63,343 bases of DNA from an uncultured Clostridia bacterium (GTDB lineage Bacteria > Bacillota > Clostridia > Oscillospirales > CAG-272), in assembly GCA_947626065.1 (NCBI GenBank), contig CANQQT010000006.1, positions 1 to 63,343 on the forward strand. Reading direction: 5' to 3'. The notes under the pieces were generated by a model. It saw only the letters and a list, made by a program, of their open reading frames with translations. It was not told where the DNA came from and did no database searches. The position numbers and the translations under genes are program-made. Every line of letters begins with the position of its first letter. The first letter of the stretch is position 1. Positions 26,222 to 35,905 of this stretch are shown here, one piece after another.

Positions 26222-27709
26222 ATGGGAAAACCTACCGGATTTATCGATTACGAACGCAAAAATAATCCCTCGCTGACCCCCGCCGAAAGGATTCGGAATT
26301 TCAATGAATTTCATCCCATGATGGTGAAGGAGGAGCGGGCGAAGCAGGGAGCGCGCTGTATGAACTGCGGCGTTCCCTTCTGCCAGTCGGCCATGACGCT
26401 GAACGGAATGGTGTCGGGCTGTCCCCTGCACAACCTCATCCCGGAATGGAACGACGAAATTTTCCGGGGAAACTGGGAGCACGCCCTCGCAAGACTGCTG
26501 AAAACAAGCTGTTTCCCGGAATTTACCGGGCGCGTCTGCCCCGCGCTCTGCGAGGCGGCCTGTACCTGCGGGCTCTACGGAGACCCCGTCACGGTGAGGG
26601 AAAACGAGCTGGCCGTCATTGAAAACGGATTCGCCATGGGGCTGGTGAAGCCCCGGCCCCCGAAGCTGCGCTCCGGAAAAAAAGTCGCCGTCGTCGGCTC
26701 GGGCCCGGCGGGACTTGCCTGCGCCGATATGCTCAACCGGAGAGGGCATTCGGTGACGGTTTTCGAGAAGGAGGATCGCCCCGGAGGCCTGCTGATGTAC
26801 GGAATCCCGAACATGAAGCTCGAAAAATCGGTCGTTTTCCGGAGAATCACGCTGATGGAGGAGGAGGGAGTCCTCTTCCGAACCGGCGTTGACGTCGGGG
26901 GAGAATACGAAGCCGGAAAGCTCCTCAAAGAGTTTGACGCCGTCGTCCTCTGCTGCGGGGCGGGAAATCCCCGCGACCTGACCCTCCCGGGACGGGAGGC
27001 GGAAGGGGTGTATTTCGCCGTCGATTTCCTGAAATCGACCACCAAGGCCCTGCTGGCCGGAGGGCTGAAGGAAGGAAATCATATCTCCGCGAAGGGCAAA
27101 AACGTCGTCATCGTCGGAGGAGGAGATACCGGAAACGACTGCGTCGGAACCTGCATCCGCCACGGATGCAAAAGCGTCTGCCAGATCGAAATGATGCCGA
27201 AGGCCCCCGACTCACGCGCCGTGAACAATCCGTGGCCGCAGTGGCCGAGGGTCTGCAAGACCGATTACGGACAGCAGGAGGCCATCGCCCTCTTCGGAGC
27301 CGATCCCCGCATCTATGAAACCACGCTCAAGCGCCTGATCCCCGACAAGGAGGGAAAGCTTTCCGCCGTCGAAACCATCTCGGTGCGGCAGGAGACCGAT
27401 CCGGCGACCGGGAGAAGAAAAATGAAAGAAATCCCGGGAAGCGAAAAGCAGTTGCCCGCCGAATTGCTCCTCATCGCCGCCGGATTCCTCGGCCCGAGGC
27501 CCTATATCGCCGAGGCCTTCGGAGTGAAGACGAATGAGAGAAGCAACGTCGCAACCGCGCAGGGGCGCTACGCGACAAACGTCGAAAAGGTCTTTACCGC
27601 CGGGGATATGCACCGCGGGCAATCGCTCGTTGTCTGGGCCATGGCGGAGGGCCGCGCCGCGGCGAAGGAAGTCGACGAATTCCTGATGGGCTACTCCAAT
27701 ATGCAGTAA
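26222..27709 (+). CDS. gltD: Glutamate synthase small subunit (NADPH)
   Basis: 495 residues. N-terminal iron-sulfur region (RCMNCGVPFCQS, SGCPLHNLIPEWND), then an FAD-binding GSGPAGLACADMLNRRGH fold and an NADPH-binding GGGDTGNDCVGTCIRHG fold, and the C-terminal FTAGDMHRGQSLVVWAM FAD loop. It feeds electrons from NAD(P)H to GltB. Its ribosome site (GGAAAGGA) lies within the last codons of gltB, consistent with coupled expression. Confidence 0.97.
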   Translation: MGKPTGFIDYERKNNPSLTPAERIRNFNEFHPMMVKEERAKQGARCMNCGVPFCQSAMTLNGMVSGCPLHNLIPEWNDEIFRGNWEHALARLLKTSCFPEFTGRVCPALCEAACTCGLYGDPVTVRENELAVIENGFAMGLVKPRPPKLRSGKKVAVVGSGPAGLACADMLNRRGHSVTVFEKEDRPGGLLMYGIPNMKLEKSVVFRRITLMEEEGVLFRTGVDVGGEYEAGKLLKEFDAVVLCCGAGNPRDLTLPGREAEGVYFAVDFLKSTTKALLAGGLKEGNHISAKGKNVVIVGGGDTGNDCVGTCIRHGCKSVCQIEMMPKAPDSRAVNNPWPQWPRVCKTDYGQQEAIALFGADPRIYETTLKRLIPDKEGKLSAVETISVRQETDPATGRRKMKEIPGSEKQLPAELLLIAAGFLGPRPYIAEAFGVKTNERSNVATAQGRYATNVEKVFTAGDMHRGQSLVVWAMAEGRAAAKEVDEFLMGYSNMQ

Positions 27710-27723
27710 AGAAACCCGCAAAG

Positions 27724-27752
27724 GGAGCGCGAACCGTTCGCGCTCCTTTTTT
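27724..27752 (+). terminator. Intrinsic terminator of the gltBD transcript
   Basis: GGAGCGCGAA (27724-27733), CCG loop, TTCGCGCTCC (27737-27746), six T. Perfect 10-bp stem. Confidence 0.95.
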
Positions 27753-27897
27753 GCGCCCGGCTATTTTTCTGCGCCGCCGCCACATTTTCCCACCCCGCGC
27801 GGCCCCGCGCATTTCCCTGCGCACCGCCAACCGCACGGCCTGTTTCGCCGCACCGCCGCGTCTCTCTCCGCCCGGCGCCCGATCTTTTCTTTTGCTC

Positions 27898-27926
27898 TTG
27901 ACAAACCCGGTTTTATGTTGTATAAT
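27898..27926 (+). promoter_or_regulatory. Consensus promoter of the large secreted toxin gene
   Basis: TTGACA (27898-27903), 17-bp spacer, TATAAT (27921-27926). The roughly 200-nt leader contains a hairpin with CCTTCC/GGAAGG arms near 27990-28005 without a U-tract. Confidence 0.88.
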
Positions 27927-28134
27927 TGTAGTAAAGCATTTCAAATTTTTCAAAAATTTTCGTGATTTTGCCCTTTCCTGCCTTCCCAATGGAAGGAAAA
28001 GGGAAAAACTTCCGGTTGGAGCGTATTTTTGTGGGCCTGCGTTTCGGATTCCGTGTAAAAAGGGGGGATTTTTTCATACCGTACCGAAACCGACCGCAAA
28101 AAATATAAAACTAAAAAAAGAAAGGAACTCTGTC

Positions 28135-31100
28135 ATGAAACGGACAAAATTTTTCTTGTCTCTTCGGTTTATAAGCACGCTACTTGCCCTGACCCTCTTG
28201 ACGTCTTCCCTTCCTCTCTTTGCCTCGACCATTTCTGAAAGTTCCTCCGAGTCCGTCCCTTCCGAATATTCCGCTGACGGCGTTGTAATCGCTTCGGAGG
28301 ACGTTTCAAAAAGAGACGAATTTGAAAAGCATTATCTTCTTTCCGACGGCGCGTTTCTTGCCGTAACCTATCCGGAAGCCGTCCATTACCGGGACGATGA
28401 GGGAAACTGGGAAGAGGTAGACAACCGACTTTCCTTCGACCCGATCTCCTCTCGCTATAAAACAGCCAATCCGAATTTCAACGCCACCTTTGCCGCGGCT
28501 GCGACAGCGGAAGGCACCGTTTCCCTTTCCAGCGAAGGCTATACCCTCTCGTGGTCAGTTTCCGCAGAAGGTGTTGACAAATCCGGAGAAAAGGCCCTCC
28601 TTTTCTCAAGCAATTTGCCGTTTTCCAAAATAGAACAGCGCGAAAAGGCGCAAATTCTTTCCCCGGCGGGCTCCTCTTCTTTCCAAATTGGGAAACCGAT
28701 TACCGAGCCGAGCTCCTTTGAGCTTCCGAAGATTTCCTCTCAAATCGGCTATCCCATCCTTTTCTCCGATGCCCCGGAAATTTCCGCAAATTATACCGTA
28801 TATCAGAATAAAATCGAAGAAGATCTGTACATTTCCTCTCCCACCGAAGTAAGAAGCTTTCGCATGAACCTAAAGGCGGCCGGTCTTGTCGCGCAGGGAA
28901 ATGACAACGGAAGCGTCGATTTTCTTGACGACGAAGGGAAACTTGTTTTCAGAATCGGCGTTCCCTACATGGCCGACGCCGCCGGCGAAGTTCTCAACCC
29001 CATTGCCGTCACCGTAACGCAGGAAGGAGAAAACTGCCTTATTGTTTACACCCCGGATGAAAAATGGCTGACGTCAGAGGATCGTGTCTATCCCATTCTT
29101 TTCGATCCCTCCATCACAACCCGGGAATACCATTCGACCATTGAGGATACCTACGTTGTTCAAGATGACACCGCCGACCACTCCTCCGAGAAAAATCTTT
29201 ACTACGGCATTCGATCCGGAAAAATTCGCCGCACTTACATTAAAATCAATCAGCTCCCCCACATCGACGCCAGTATGCCGGTTCTGAGCGCCACGATGAC
29301 GCTGTCGTTCCTTTCCGGGACTACCACCGGGAAAACCATGGAGGTTTACCGTGCGTCTTCCTATTGGGAACCGTCCGCCATCACCTTTGAAAACCAACCC
29401 CCGCTGTATTCTTCCAACCTGTTGCGAACCATTCCCTACGACTCCTCCAGCATGAAGGTTGAGGTAAATCTGTCGTCGGATCTTGCAACCCTCTATCCGG
29501 ATTATCTGGCCGCGGCAAATTACGGATACGTCATAAAATATGCCGACGAATCGACAACCAAACCCGACTATAATGTCTTTTACAGTACCGAATATTCAAC
29601 CAAAGGATCCCGCCCCATTCTTTCGGTCGTCTACGGATATTCTCTTCCCTCTGAGCTGAAAAACGGTGCCGTTTATGCGATTCAGAATGCGGCGTCCGCT
29701 TCTTTCCTGACGGTTCATAACGGAACCGACGCAAACGACACCAACGTCTATCAGGTTTCCACTCCCCTTGGAAGCCTGACTTCAAAGAATAAATTCAAGC
29801 TGGAACGCGTTTCTTCCACCGGCGGATATCTCTTCCGCGCCATGTGCAGCTCAAACGGAACCAAACGGGTTCTTGACATCGTCAAGAGCGACGGCTTTGT
29901 CAAGGACGGCGGAAATGTTCAAATCTATTCCAACAACGACTCCATTGCACAGGAATGGCTGATAATCGGCACGGGAAATGACGCCTTCCGGATCGTCCCC
30001 CGCACAAACATGAGCCTTGCGCTGACCGTCTATCCGTCGAGCGCGAACGGAACGGCGTCCGGAACCTCCTCAAGCTCTCCCGGAAACGTCTTTGTCTCCA
30101 CATGGTCAGACAGCAATTATCAAAAATGGCACATCTACGATGAGGAGGGAAACATTCTTTTCCCGGGTGGAGCTTCCCTTGTCGCGGACGGTATCTATTA
30201 TCTGAACAACGCTTTCTCCGGGCAATACCTGCACAATGGAGGATACACTCCCAACACCGCAAACGGACTGATTGCCAATTTGGGAGACTCGATTCGATGG
30301 AAAATCACCAATACCGGGGACGGCACGGTCACAATCCAACCCGCAGATAAACCGGGCCTCTATTTGACACACGAAGCCGACGGAGATATCTATATCTCTG
30401 CACCAATCGGCAGTACCCTGTCATCGTCTCAGCTTTGGAGAATCAACGGGTCAAGTGTCGGAGGAGCTTTGATACAAAGTGTCGCATGGAACCAGTATTT
30501 GAAACAAGGAAAATGCAGCAGCATTGATAAACAAAGCTCTACCGGGATCGCTGACAAAGAATGCTCGTGGAGAATTGTAAGCGACGATTCCTATCACGAA
30601 CTGCAAAGATTCACTGTCCAACGACCTCAAAATTTTGAAATTGGGCAGACTGATTCTTTTGTCATCAACCCCTTTCCTTCCAATTCTACATGGGTAAGAT
30701 ACAGTGATTTTAATTATACGATAACCTCCGACTCCACGGGCTATAATGGAAACATCAAAACAAACAATGAAACCGGCCAGATTACGGGGGCGGCGATAGG
30801 CACATTAAAAATGACTGTTACCCATCGGGTTACCGGCGTGTCTTATAGTTTCTCAATGGAAGTAAAACCCAAACTGAAATTTGCGGCGGATTATTCTCTT
30901 CCAACGGATATTAAAAACAAGTTATATACGATTCGCGCTTACATCAGTCAAGTTAGTAATAACTCTTCTTTATCACCCGACATCGACTTAATTCAAGAGT
31001 TAGAAGAACAGGAAAACATTATACGTGCCGACTACATCATGACGGGCAATAATTACACAAGCGATTATGCCAACGCTGTCATTCCAAACTTTCTTCAAGT

Positions 31101-32199
31101 ATTGAATAACAACATTGATACTGTCGAAGAAGATCTCTATCGAGTCGTTGCCAACCGAATGCTTGCCCTTTATGCGATGCAAAACGAAAAAGGGGAATAT
31201 GATCTGGATGCATATTATCTCGATGAAGATTGTGACTACAGTGAGTGGACAAGCGAATCACAAGCTGCTCTGAATTGGTATAATTTCGTAAATGACAATG
31301 AGGATTTCTTCGACAGCCCAAAAAGCGGGATAGGTAGTTCATATCGAGTTGCTGGAACCATCCTTAACCTTCATATATTTAGATATTATCACGATTCTGT
31401 AAAAGAACACTTTGCTCGAAGCGTCGGTGGGTATACAGAGATCTCCATTCCGAAAGCGAATATCAAAAATTCATCAGATCAAGATGATCCACCAAAAAAA
31501 TACGTCGGAAGAGCCGATATTGTAAAATCATACGGTATGAGCGGCTCATACATATGGGAGGTCAAGCCAAATAAACCCATTTACTATGGCGGGGGAATAG
31601 GGACGCTTCAGCTCCAAAAGTATCTCGCTAACGCCAATGGTGTGGAGTCAGGTACTGTTTCAAAAAATGTCTATTCTCCGACTTCGGGTTATCAAAAGGT
31701 TATTTTTTATAGAGATTTTACTGCCGGAGTTAGTCCCGATCCCTATTATTTAACTTTACCCGATTTCTTTAGTAGCGACAAAGAAATTACTTTAAAGGTA
31801 TCACCCTCACCTGAAATAGCGCAAGTTCCTATGGATTCCGGCTTGGTTTTATATGAAAGAGTTGACGGGCCGACCGAAAAGATTCCAATATACAGCCAAG
31901 AAGAAATATGCGTGGAAGTTATGAATAAAGCAAAAAGTTATAATTGTGTTCCCATAGTAACAACAATAAATAGCCGAGAGGTTTTAGCAATATTTGCGCA
32001 ATATGCCGTGGAAGGTGTAATGATTGGAGTTTGCTTGATATGCGCCACCGAACTGATTCCTTATGTTACTACGATAATAGAAGGACTGGCCTCCGTCGGC
32101 GCGTCAGCCCCCGTGTTAGAGGCCATCGCAGCCGGAACCATTGTAGCTGTTCCCCTTGGTTCTTACATTTCGCATGTTGTTGATAGCCTTGCTGCCTAA
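28135..32199 (+). CDS. Secreted multidomain polymorphic toxin with C-terminal PD-(D/E)XK-type nuclease signature
   Basis: 1,354 residues from ATG 28135 (AAAGGAACT). Signal peptide 1-32. The N-terminal part has the VHYRDDEGNWEEVDNRL pattern of wall-associated YD/RHS-like proteins. A DNRLRE-type domain follows (about 325-500), then two ricin-type beta-trefoils (about 505-670 and 680-815) and a bacterial Ig-like domain (about 820-912). The rest is a variable C-terminus whose core reads GRADIV (Asp1128), WEVKP (Glu1142, Lys1144) and LQLQKYL (Gln1161), the order of a restriction-endonuclease-fold toxin. A hydrophobic tail (about 1286-1340) could be a membrane or translocation segment. From about 30480 the DNA is clearly richer in A+T than upstream, as when a toxin tip has been acquired separately. 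A probable immunity gene follows 34 bp downstream. Confidence 0.8.
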   Translation: MKRTKFFLSLRFISTLLALTLLTSSLPLFASTISESSSESVPSEYSADGVVIASEDVSKRDEFEKHYLLSDGAFLAVTYPEAVHYRDDEGNWEEVDNRLSFDPISSRYKTANPNFNATFAAAATAEGTVSLSSEGYTLSWSVSAEGVDKSGEKALLFSSNLPFSKIEQREKAQILSPAGSSSFQIGKPITEPSSFELPKISSQIGYPILFSDAPEISANYTVYQNKIEEDLYISSPTEVRSFRMNLKAAGLVAQGNDNGSVDFLDDEGKLVFRIGVPYMADAAGEVLNPIAVTVTQEGENCLIVYTPDEKWLTSEDRVYPILFDPSITTREYHSTIEDTYVVQDDTADHSSEKNLYYGIRSGKIRRTYIKINQLPHIDASMPVLSATMTLSFLSGTTTGKTMEVYRASSYWEPSAITFENQPPLYSSNLLRTIPYDSSSMKVEVNLSSDLATLYPDYLAAANYGYVIKYADESTTKPDYNVFYSTEYSTKGSRPILSVVYGYSLPSELKNGAVYAIQNAASASFLTVHNGTDANDTNVYQVSTPLGSLTSKNKFKLERVSSTGGYLFRAMCSSNGTKRVLDIVKSDGFVKDGGNVQIYSNNDSIAQEWLIIGTGNDAFRIVPRTNMSLALTVYPSSANGTASGTSSSSPGNVFVSTWSDSNYQKWHIYDEEGNILFPGGASLVADGIYYLNNAFSGQYLHNGGYTPNTANGLIANLGDSIRWKITNTGDGTVTIQPADKPGLYLTHEADGDIYISAPIGSTLSSSQLWRINGSSVGGALIQSVAWNQYLKQGKCSSIDKQSSTGIADKECSWRIVSDDSYHELQRFTVQRPQNFEIGQTDSFVINPFPSNSTWVRYSDFNYTITSDSTGYNGNIKTNNETGQITGAAIGTLKMTVTHRVTGVSYSFSMEVKPKLKFAADYSLPTDIKNKLYTIRAYISQVSNNSSLSPDIDLIQELEEQENIIRADYIMTGNNYTSDYANAVIPNFLQVLNNNIDTVEEDLYRVVANRMLALYAMQNEKGEYDLDAYYLDEDCDYSEWTSESQAALNWYNFVNDNEDFFDSPKSGIGSSYRVAGTILNLHIFRYYHDSVKEHFARSVGGYTEISIPKANIKNSSDQDDPPKKYVGRADIVKSYGMSGSYIWEVKPNKPIYYGGGIGTLQLQKYLANANGVESGTVSKNVYSPTSGYQKVIFYRDFTAGVSPDPYYLTLPDFFSSDKEITLKVSPSPEIAQVPMDSGLVLYERVDGPTEKIPIYSQEEICVEVMNKAKSYNCVPIVTTINSREVLAIFAQYAVEGVMIGVCLICATELIPYVTTIIEGLASVGASAPVLEAIAAGTIVAVPLGSYISHVVDSLAA

Positions 32200-32233
32200 A
32201 CGGTAAAAAACATTTTATAAAGGAGTCCCCATT

Positions 32234-33454
32234 ATGGACGACAATAAAAAAACTTTGATATGGTCCGAAGGAGAAAGACCGTTAAGTGAGGACGAAGAAC
32301 TAGAAAACAAGAAAATTTTTTCAACACAGTTCGAGGAAAGATTTGAAAACAGGTTGTTTGCGTTTGAACCCTCTCTTCTCATCGATTATTCTCTGAAAAA
32401 ATACCATCCCGACACAAACGGAAAAGAGCTTCGCCAGCTTTGGAAAAAAATCGAGGCACTGCCTAATCCAAAAAGAATCGAATGCGGTTATCTCACCTAT
32501 CCCTTTCTGTGCAGTCCGGAGTTTATTCAACAATTCTGCATTCAAATTCAACCCCAGTTAGAGGAGACTCTTCAGACGCCGAATCTGTATACCTTTGGAT
32601 TTGACCTCAGAATGTTTGAAGGAAACTGTCTGTTCAGCACGGACAAAATCTTCTATTTTCAAGAAATGGAAAACGGCGTTTGCTATTCCTATTTCCAGTT
32701 CTCCATCCGAACGCCTTTTTCACGTTATTTAACCACGCTAACCCATATTCCTAATCGAAATTATATTGTTTGGGCGCGTTACTACTGCCCAAGCGACCCG
32801 CAGAGGCTTATCCGCCTCGATGAGGAAGGAATTACCGAAAAGGATATCCGTTTTGAAATATACGACAAGGTACCCGCCGCCTTCCCAAAAGAAGAGGAGC
32901 TACCACCCTTTGTGTTTGAACGCATTCGGAGGGAGGAGAAGCTTTTTCACCTTGATAAGCCAATTCCTCCCAACACCTACTGGTTTGATCCTGATTTGCA
33001 CCATTATCTTGAAAGAACCTATCATCCGAACCTCTGGATAACGGAATTTCAGGAAATAAAGGACTGTGTACAAAAGGAAATTATAAAAATCGCCCGAAAA
33101 GCGGCCCGGAAGGCTGCACGAAAGGATAAGCCCGCCCCGAAGCGGAAGAAAATTCCGGTATCCACCCCGGACAACCTGTTCTATTATCCCGACCTCACCC
33201 TTACCCTTCATTTTGCCTCCGACGTGTCGGAGACAACGGTTGAAGAGCTCGAAGCCATCGTGGAAGATGTGAGCAACGATTTGCTCAAAAGCGAGATGAG
33301 AGAGGGCTTTGAAATCTGGGCCGCTAAAAAAAGCGGAGACCGCGTCTGCGAAGTCACCGTTGACTTCGGAAATACCAAAAAGTACGGGATAAACGAACTG
33401 ATCCGCGCCCTTGAAAAATCCGGAATGGACATCGAAAGCATTTCCATTGAGTAA
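32234..33454 (+). CDS. Hypothetical protein, candidate immunity protein of the nuclease toxin
   Basis: 406 residues, SD AAAGGAG, no signal peptide or membrane helix, so cytoplasmic. I do not recognise a family. Two segments look weakly similar (LIDYSLKKYHPDTNGKELRQ near 55 and HYLERTYHPNLWITEFQEI near 260), which suggests an internal duplication. A basic stretch of KAARK repeats (about 285-305) separates them from a C-terminal domain of about 95 acidic residues. Its position 34 bp after the toxin, on the same strand and sharing the AT-rich composition at its start, is the classic place for an immunity gene. Function is inferred from context only. Confidence 0.55.
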   Translation: MDDNKKTLIWSEGERPLSEDEELENKKIFSTQFEERFENRLFAFEPSLLIDYSLKKYHPDTNGKELRQLWKKIEALPNPKRIECGYLTYPFLCSPEFIQQFCIQIQPQLEETLQTPNLYTFGFDLRMFEGNCLFSTDKIFYFQEMENGVCYSYFQFSIRTPFSRYLTTLTHIPNRNYIVWARYYCPSDPQRLIRLDEEGITEKDIRFEIYDKVPAAFPKEEELPPFVFERIRREEKLFHLDKPIPPNTYWFDPDLHHYLERTYHPNLWITEFQEIKDCVQKEIIKIARKAARKAARKDKPAPKRKKIPVSTPDNLFYYPDLTLTLHFASDVSETTVEELEAIVEDVSNDLLKSEMREGFEIWAAKKSGDRVCEVTVDFGNTKKYGINELIRALEKSGMDIESISIE

Positions 33455-33493
33455 AAAAATCCCCACGGTACCCCGCTCGGCGCCGTAGGGGAA

Positions 33494-33522
33494 ACCGACC
33501 CTCACCGGGAAATAAGCAACCC
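33494..33522. repeat. Direct repeat, copy 1 (ACCGACC..AAGCAACCC)
   Basis: About 28 bp that recurs at 34205-34232 with three differences. The two copies bracket the small membrane-protein gene. Copy 1 lies 40 bp after the stop of the candidate immunity gene; the rest of 33455-33655 is GC-rich without a gene. Confidence 0.8.
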
Positions 33523-33655
33523 CTCGCCCCGGCGCAGAAGTGCAAGCGCACGGACACCGCCCGCGAAGCCGCGCCACCCGGCACACGGACAAAAACAAAA
33601 ACGATAAGTCGTGAAGCGATAAAAAGTCCTGAAAAATAAGAAAGGAAGCTTTATT

Positions 33656-34225
33656 ATGGAAAAGACAGGAAATTCCAAAAAGACAAAAAAGATTCTGATT
33701 CCCGTCGTAATCCTTTTGGTTCTCGCCATCCTCGGGGGATCTGCCTATCTTGTATACCGTCTTTGTTTCGCGCGCCATGCCAAAAACGTGTTTGAGGAAA
33801 TATATTATATGCAAACATCGGAAAAAAACGAGATGCCGGAGGGCTTCGCGTTAGATAGGGATGATATTTTTGGATTTAAAAGTTGGACAGGACCTTGGGA
33901 TAATAAATACTGTCTTTCCTTTTATTATAAAAAACATGACGGAATATTCAAATGGACAGAAATTGTTTATACCTACTGTTACAAAGCGCCTAATAAGCGC
34001 ATAGAATTTACTCGTCACTACCTCAACAACCCGTATTCCAACGGCCCCGACACAAAGGTTATTTACAATCTGAAAAACCGCACGCTGACCGTCGAGGGCA
34101 CCAACAGCACCGACGCCTCCTTCATTTTTGAAACCCTTCTCCCTGCGTGGTTTGAAGGAATGGGCGACCGAAGCAGTTACTCGATGGAGAATTTAGGCGT
34201 ATTTACCGACCTCACCGGGAGGTAA
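33656..34225 (+). CDS. Small membrane-anchored protein of unknown function
   Basis: 189 residues, SD AAGGAAG. A basic N-terminus (KTGNSKKTKK) precedes one hydrophobic helix (about 13-36), then an extracytoplasmic domain of about 150 residues with many aromatic residues (FKSWTGPWDNKYCLSFYY). No family recognised. It follows the toxin and candidate immunity gene on the same strand and may be an accessory or second immunity protein. Its last codons (TDLTGR and stop) lie inside copy 2 of a direct repeat that flanks the gene. AT-rich like the toxin C-terminus. Confidence 0.65.
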   Translation: MEKTGNSKKTKKILIPVVILLVLAILGGSAYLVYRLCFARHAKNVFEEIYYMQTSEKNEMPEGFALDRDDIFGFKSWTGPWDNKYCLSFYYKKHDGIFKWTEIVYTYCYKAPNKRIEFTRHYLNNPYSNGPDTKVIYNLKNRTLTVEGTNSTDASFIFETLLPAWFEGMGDRSSYSMENLGVFTDLTGR

Positions 34226-34232
34226 GCAACCC
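34205..34232. repeat. Direct repeat, copy 2, over the 3' end of the small membrane-protein gene
   Basis: ACCGACCTCACCGGGAGGTAAGCAACC-type copy of 33494-33522. The stop codon of the gene is part of the repeat. Confidence 0.8.
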
Positions 34233-34260
34233 GCGCCTTCTGCCCCGCACTCTTCGTCAA

Positions 34261-34296
34261 AAAAGGGAAACGCAACCGCGCTTCCCTTTTCTTTTG
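34261..34296 (+). terminator. Terminator at the end of the toxin cluster
   Basis: AAAAGGGAA (34261-34269) pairs with TTCCCTTTT (34282-34290), followed by CTTTTG. The inner arms add ACG/CGC-type pairs. Confidence 0.7.
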
Positions 34297-34460
34297 CTGT
34301 AAAATTGCGTTTTCCGACGGTTTCCCCGGCCCGCGTTGGCCTCCCGTTTACCGCCGTGCAGTTCCCTGTGGCCCATGTGCAGAACCGTGTCCGGCCCGCG
34401 TTGACCGCCGCGTTTGGCTTTTTGGCCCGCCCGATTCGCGTTGGCCTCCCGTTTACCGCG

Positions 34461-35840
34461 TTATTTCGCCGCGCCGTCTTTCTTCTTCTTTTTCTTCAGA
34501 AGGAAGAAGAGCAGGAAGCCGCCGCCACCGAGGCAAACAACCACAAGAAGCACCCAAAGCCACACCGACCCGGGGCCGCGACTGCCGCCGCCGTTACCGG
34601 AGCTTTCCCCGGCGTTCCCCGACGGTTCTGTCCCCGTGGGAGCCTGCGATTCCGCCGGAGCAGAGGTTCCCTCCCCGGGCGTCGCCGTCACCTGAGATTC
34701 TGTCGGAGACGAAGTCTCCTGCGAAGTCTCCTGCGAAGTCTCGTGAGACGAAGTCTCCTGCGAAGTCTCCTGAGAAGTCTCTTGCGCGGTCTCACTTTCT
34801 ACCGGTTCGGTAGTGCTCGGCGCGAGCATCGGGATTTCCTCCTCAACGGTTTTACCGCAGACCGTGCAGGTCTTCGTCTGCTTGCCGAGCGCCGTCTCGG
34901 TCGCGGGAGTCACGACCACCGGCGCGCCGTAGCTGTGCCCTTTGGCCGCCATCGTCTTGGTGTCCTTGGCTCCGCAGGTCGAACAGGTGCGGCTCTGCTC
35001 GCCCTTGCCCTCGCAGGTCGGCTCCTTGGTCACCGACCAGTCCCCGTAGCTGTGTCCCGTCGCCGCGACGTCTTTTGTCTCAACCTTGCCGCAGACAGAA
35101 CAGCTCCTTGTGTCCTGACCCTTCGCCGTACAGGTGGGATCCTTGGCCCGCGTCCAGTTCCCGAAGGTATGATTTTCGGTCTTGGGAACCGTTTCGGTTT
35201 TGGTCGCCCCGCAGCTCCCCGCCGTGCAGGTGTAGAGCTTTTCCCCCGCCTCCTTACAGCTGGCGGCCTTGGTGACCCGCCCACCGTCCCAGCTGTGGGA
35301 GGTCGTCTCAACGCTTCCGCAAACCGTGCAGGTGCGGGTATGGCTACTGTTATCCTTTTTTGCGTAATCCCCGTAGGAATGGGTAGCGCAGACAACCTTG
35401 ACCGCCTTCGTCACCGTCACGATCTCTTCGTATCCGGCCACTGCGGAATTGTGAAGCGTGATCGTCAATGTGATATTCCGAGCGGTCGCCGAGGCGATTT
35501 TTCCCTTCACGGTGAAGTGGAAAATTCTACCGCTCAGCGTTTTTTCGTTAGGCATAATCGTGCCGTGCATCTTTTCGTCGTTGAAGTCGGGAAGTCCCCC
35601 GACAATCTCCCAACCGGCGGAGTCCGGAACGTATTCCAGACCCTCCTCTACCGAAAGCTCGACATAGATGGAACTCGCCTTCGGACTGCCGCCGATGCTC
35701 AGGAAAATCTCGGCGCTCTCCCCTTCCCGAAGCTCGGTCGGAAGCTCTTCAAGGGACAACGTGGCGGAAGAAGCGGAGGTAAACGTCGCCAGACCGAAAA
35801 GAAGAATCAAACAGGATAAAAGTACAAACAGCTTTTTCAT
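34461..35840 (-). CDS. Membrane-anchored surface protein with cohesin-like domain and Cys-x-x-Cys repeats
   Basis: 459 residues from ATG 35840 (AGGAAAGG upstream). Signal peptide 1-25. Residues about 27-150 resemble a cohesin fold (LREGESAEIFLSIGG, GLEYVPDSAGWEIVGG, SGRIFHFTVKGK). Five repeats follow, each with a TCTVCG/TCSTCG Cys pair and a GHSYGDW or SHSWDGG motif. A Glu/Thr/Ser stalk (SQETSQETSS) leads to a C-terminal helix (VWLWVLLVVVCLGGGGFLLFFLL) and a Lys cluster, so it is anchored by a membrane helix, not a sortase signal. It starts 65 bp after the dockerin gene, on the same strand. The cohesin call rests on pattern only. Confidence 0.65.
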   Translation of the reverse strand: MKKLFVLLSCLILLFGLATFTSASSATLSLEELPTELREGESAEIFLSIGGSPKASSIYVELSVEEGLEYVPDSAGWEIVGGLPDFNDEKMHGTIMPNEKTLSGRIFHFTVKGKIASATARNITLTITLHNSAVAGYEEIVTVTKAVKVVCATHSYGDYAKKDNSSHTRTCTVCGSVETTSHSWDGGRVTKAASCKEAGEKLYTCTAGSCGATKTETVPKTENHTFGNWTRAKDPTCTAKGQDTRSCSVCGKVETKDVAATGHSYGDWSVTKEPTCEGKGEQSRTCSTCGAKDTKTMAAKGHSYGAPVVVTPATETALGKQTKTCTVCGKTVEEEIPMLAPSTTEPVESETAQETSQETSQETSSHETSQETSQETSSPTESQVTATPGEGTSAPAESQAPTGTEPSGNAGESSGNGGGSRGPGSVWLWVLLVVVCLGGGGFLLFFLLKKKKKKDGAAK

Positions 35841-35905
35841 TTTTGTAACCTTTCCTTTCTCATGGTTCGTCGGAAAAATAACCGACGTCAAGCCCTCGTT
35901 CCCTC

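Noticed and set aside
22229-27163. Long open frame (about 1,644 codons) on the minus strand across gltB and gltD
   Set aside because: It is a shadow of GC-rich codon usage in gltB and gltD; its product has no recognisable domains and no ribosome site, whereas the plus-strand genes are full-length matches.
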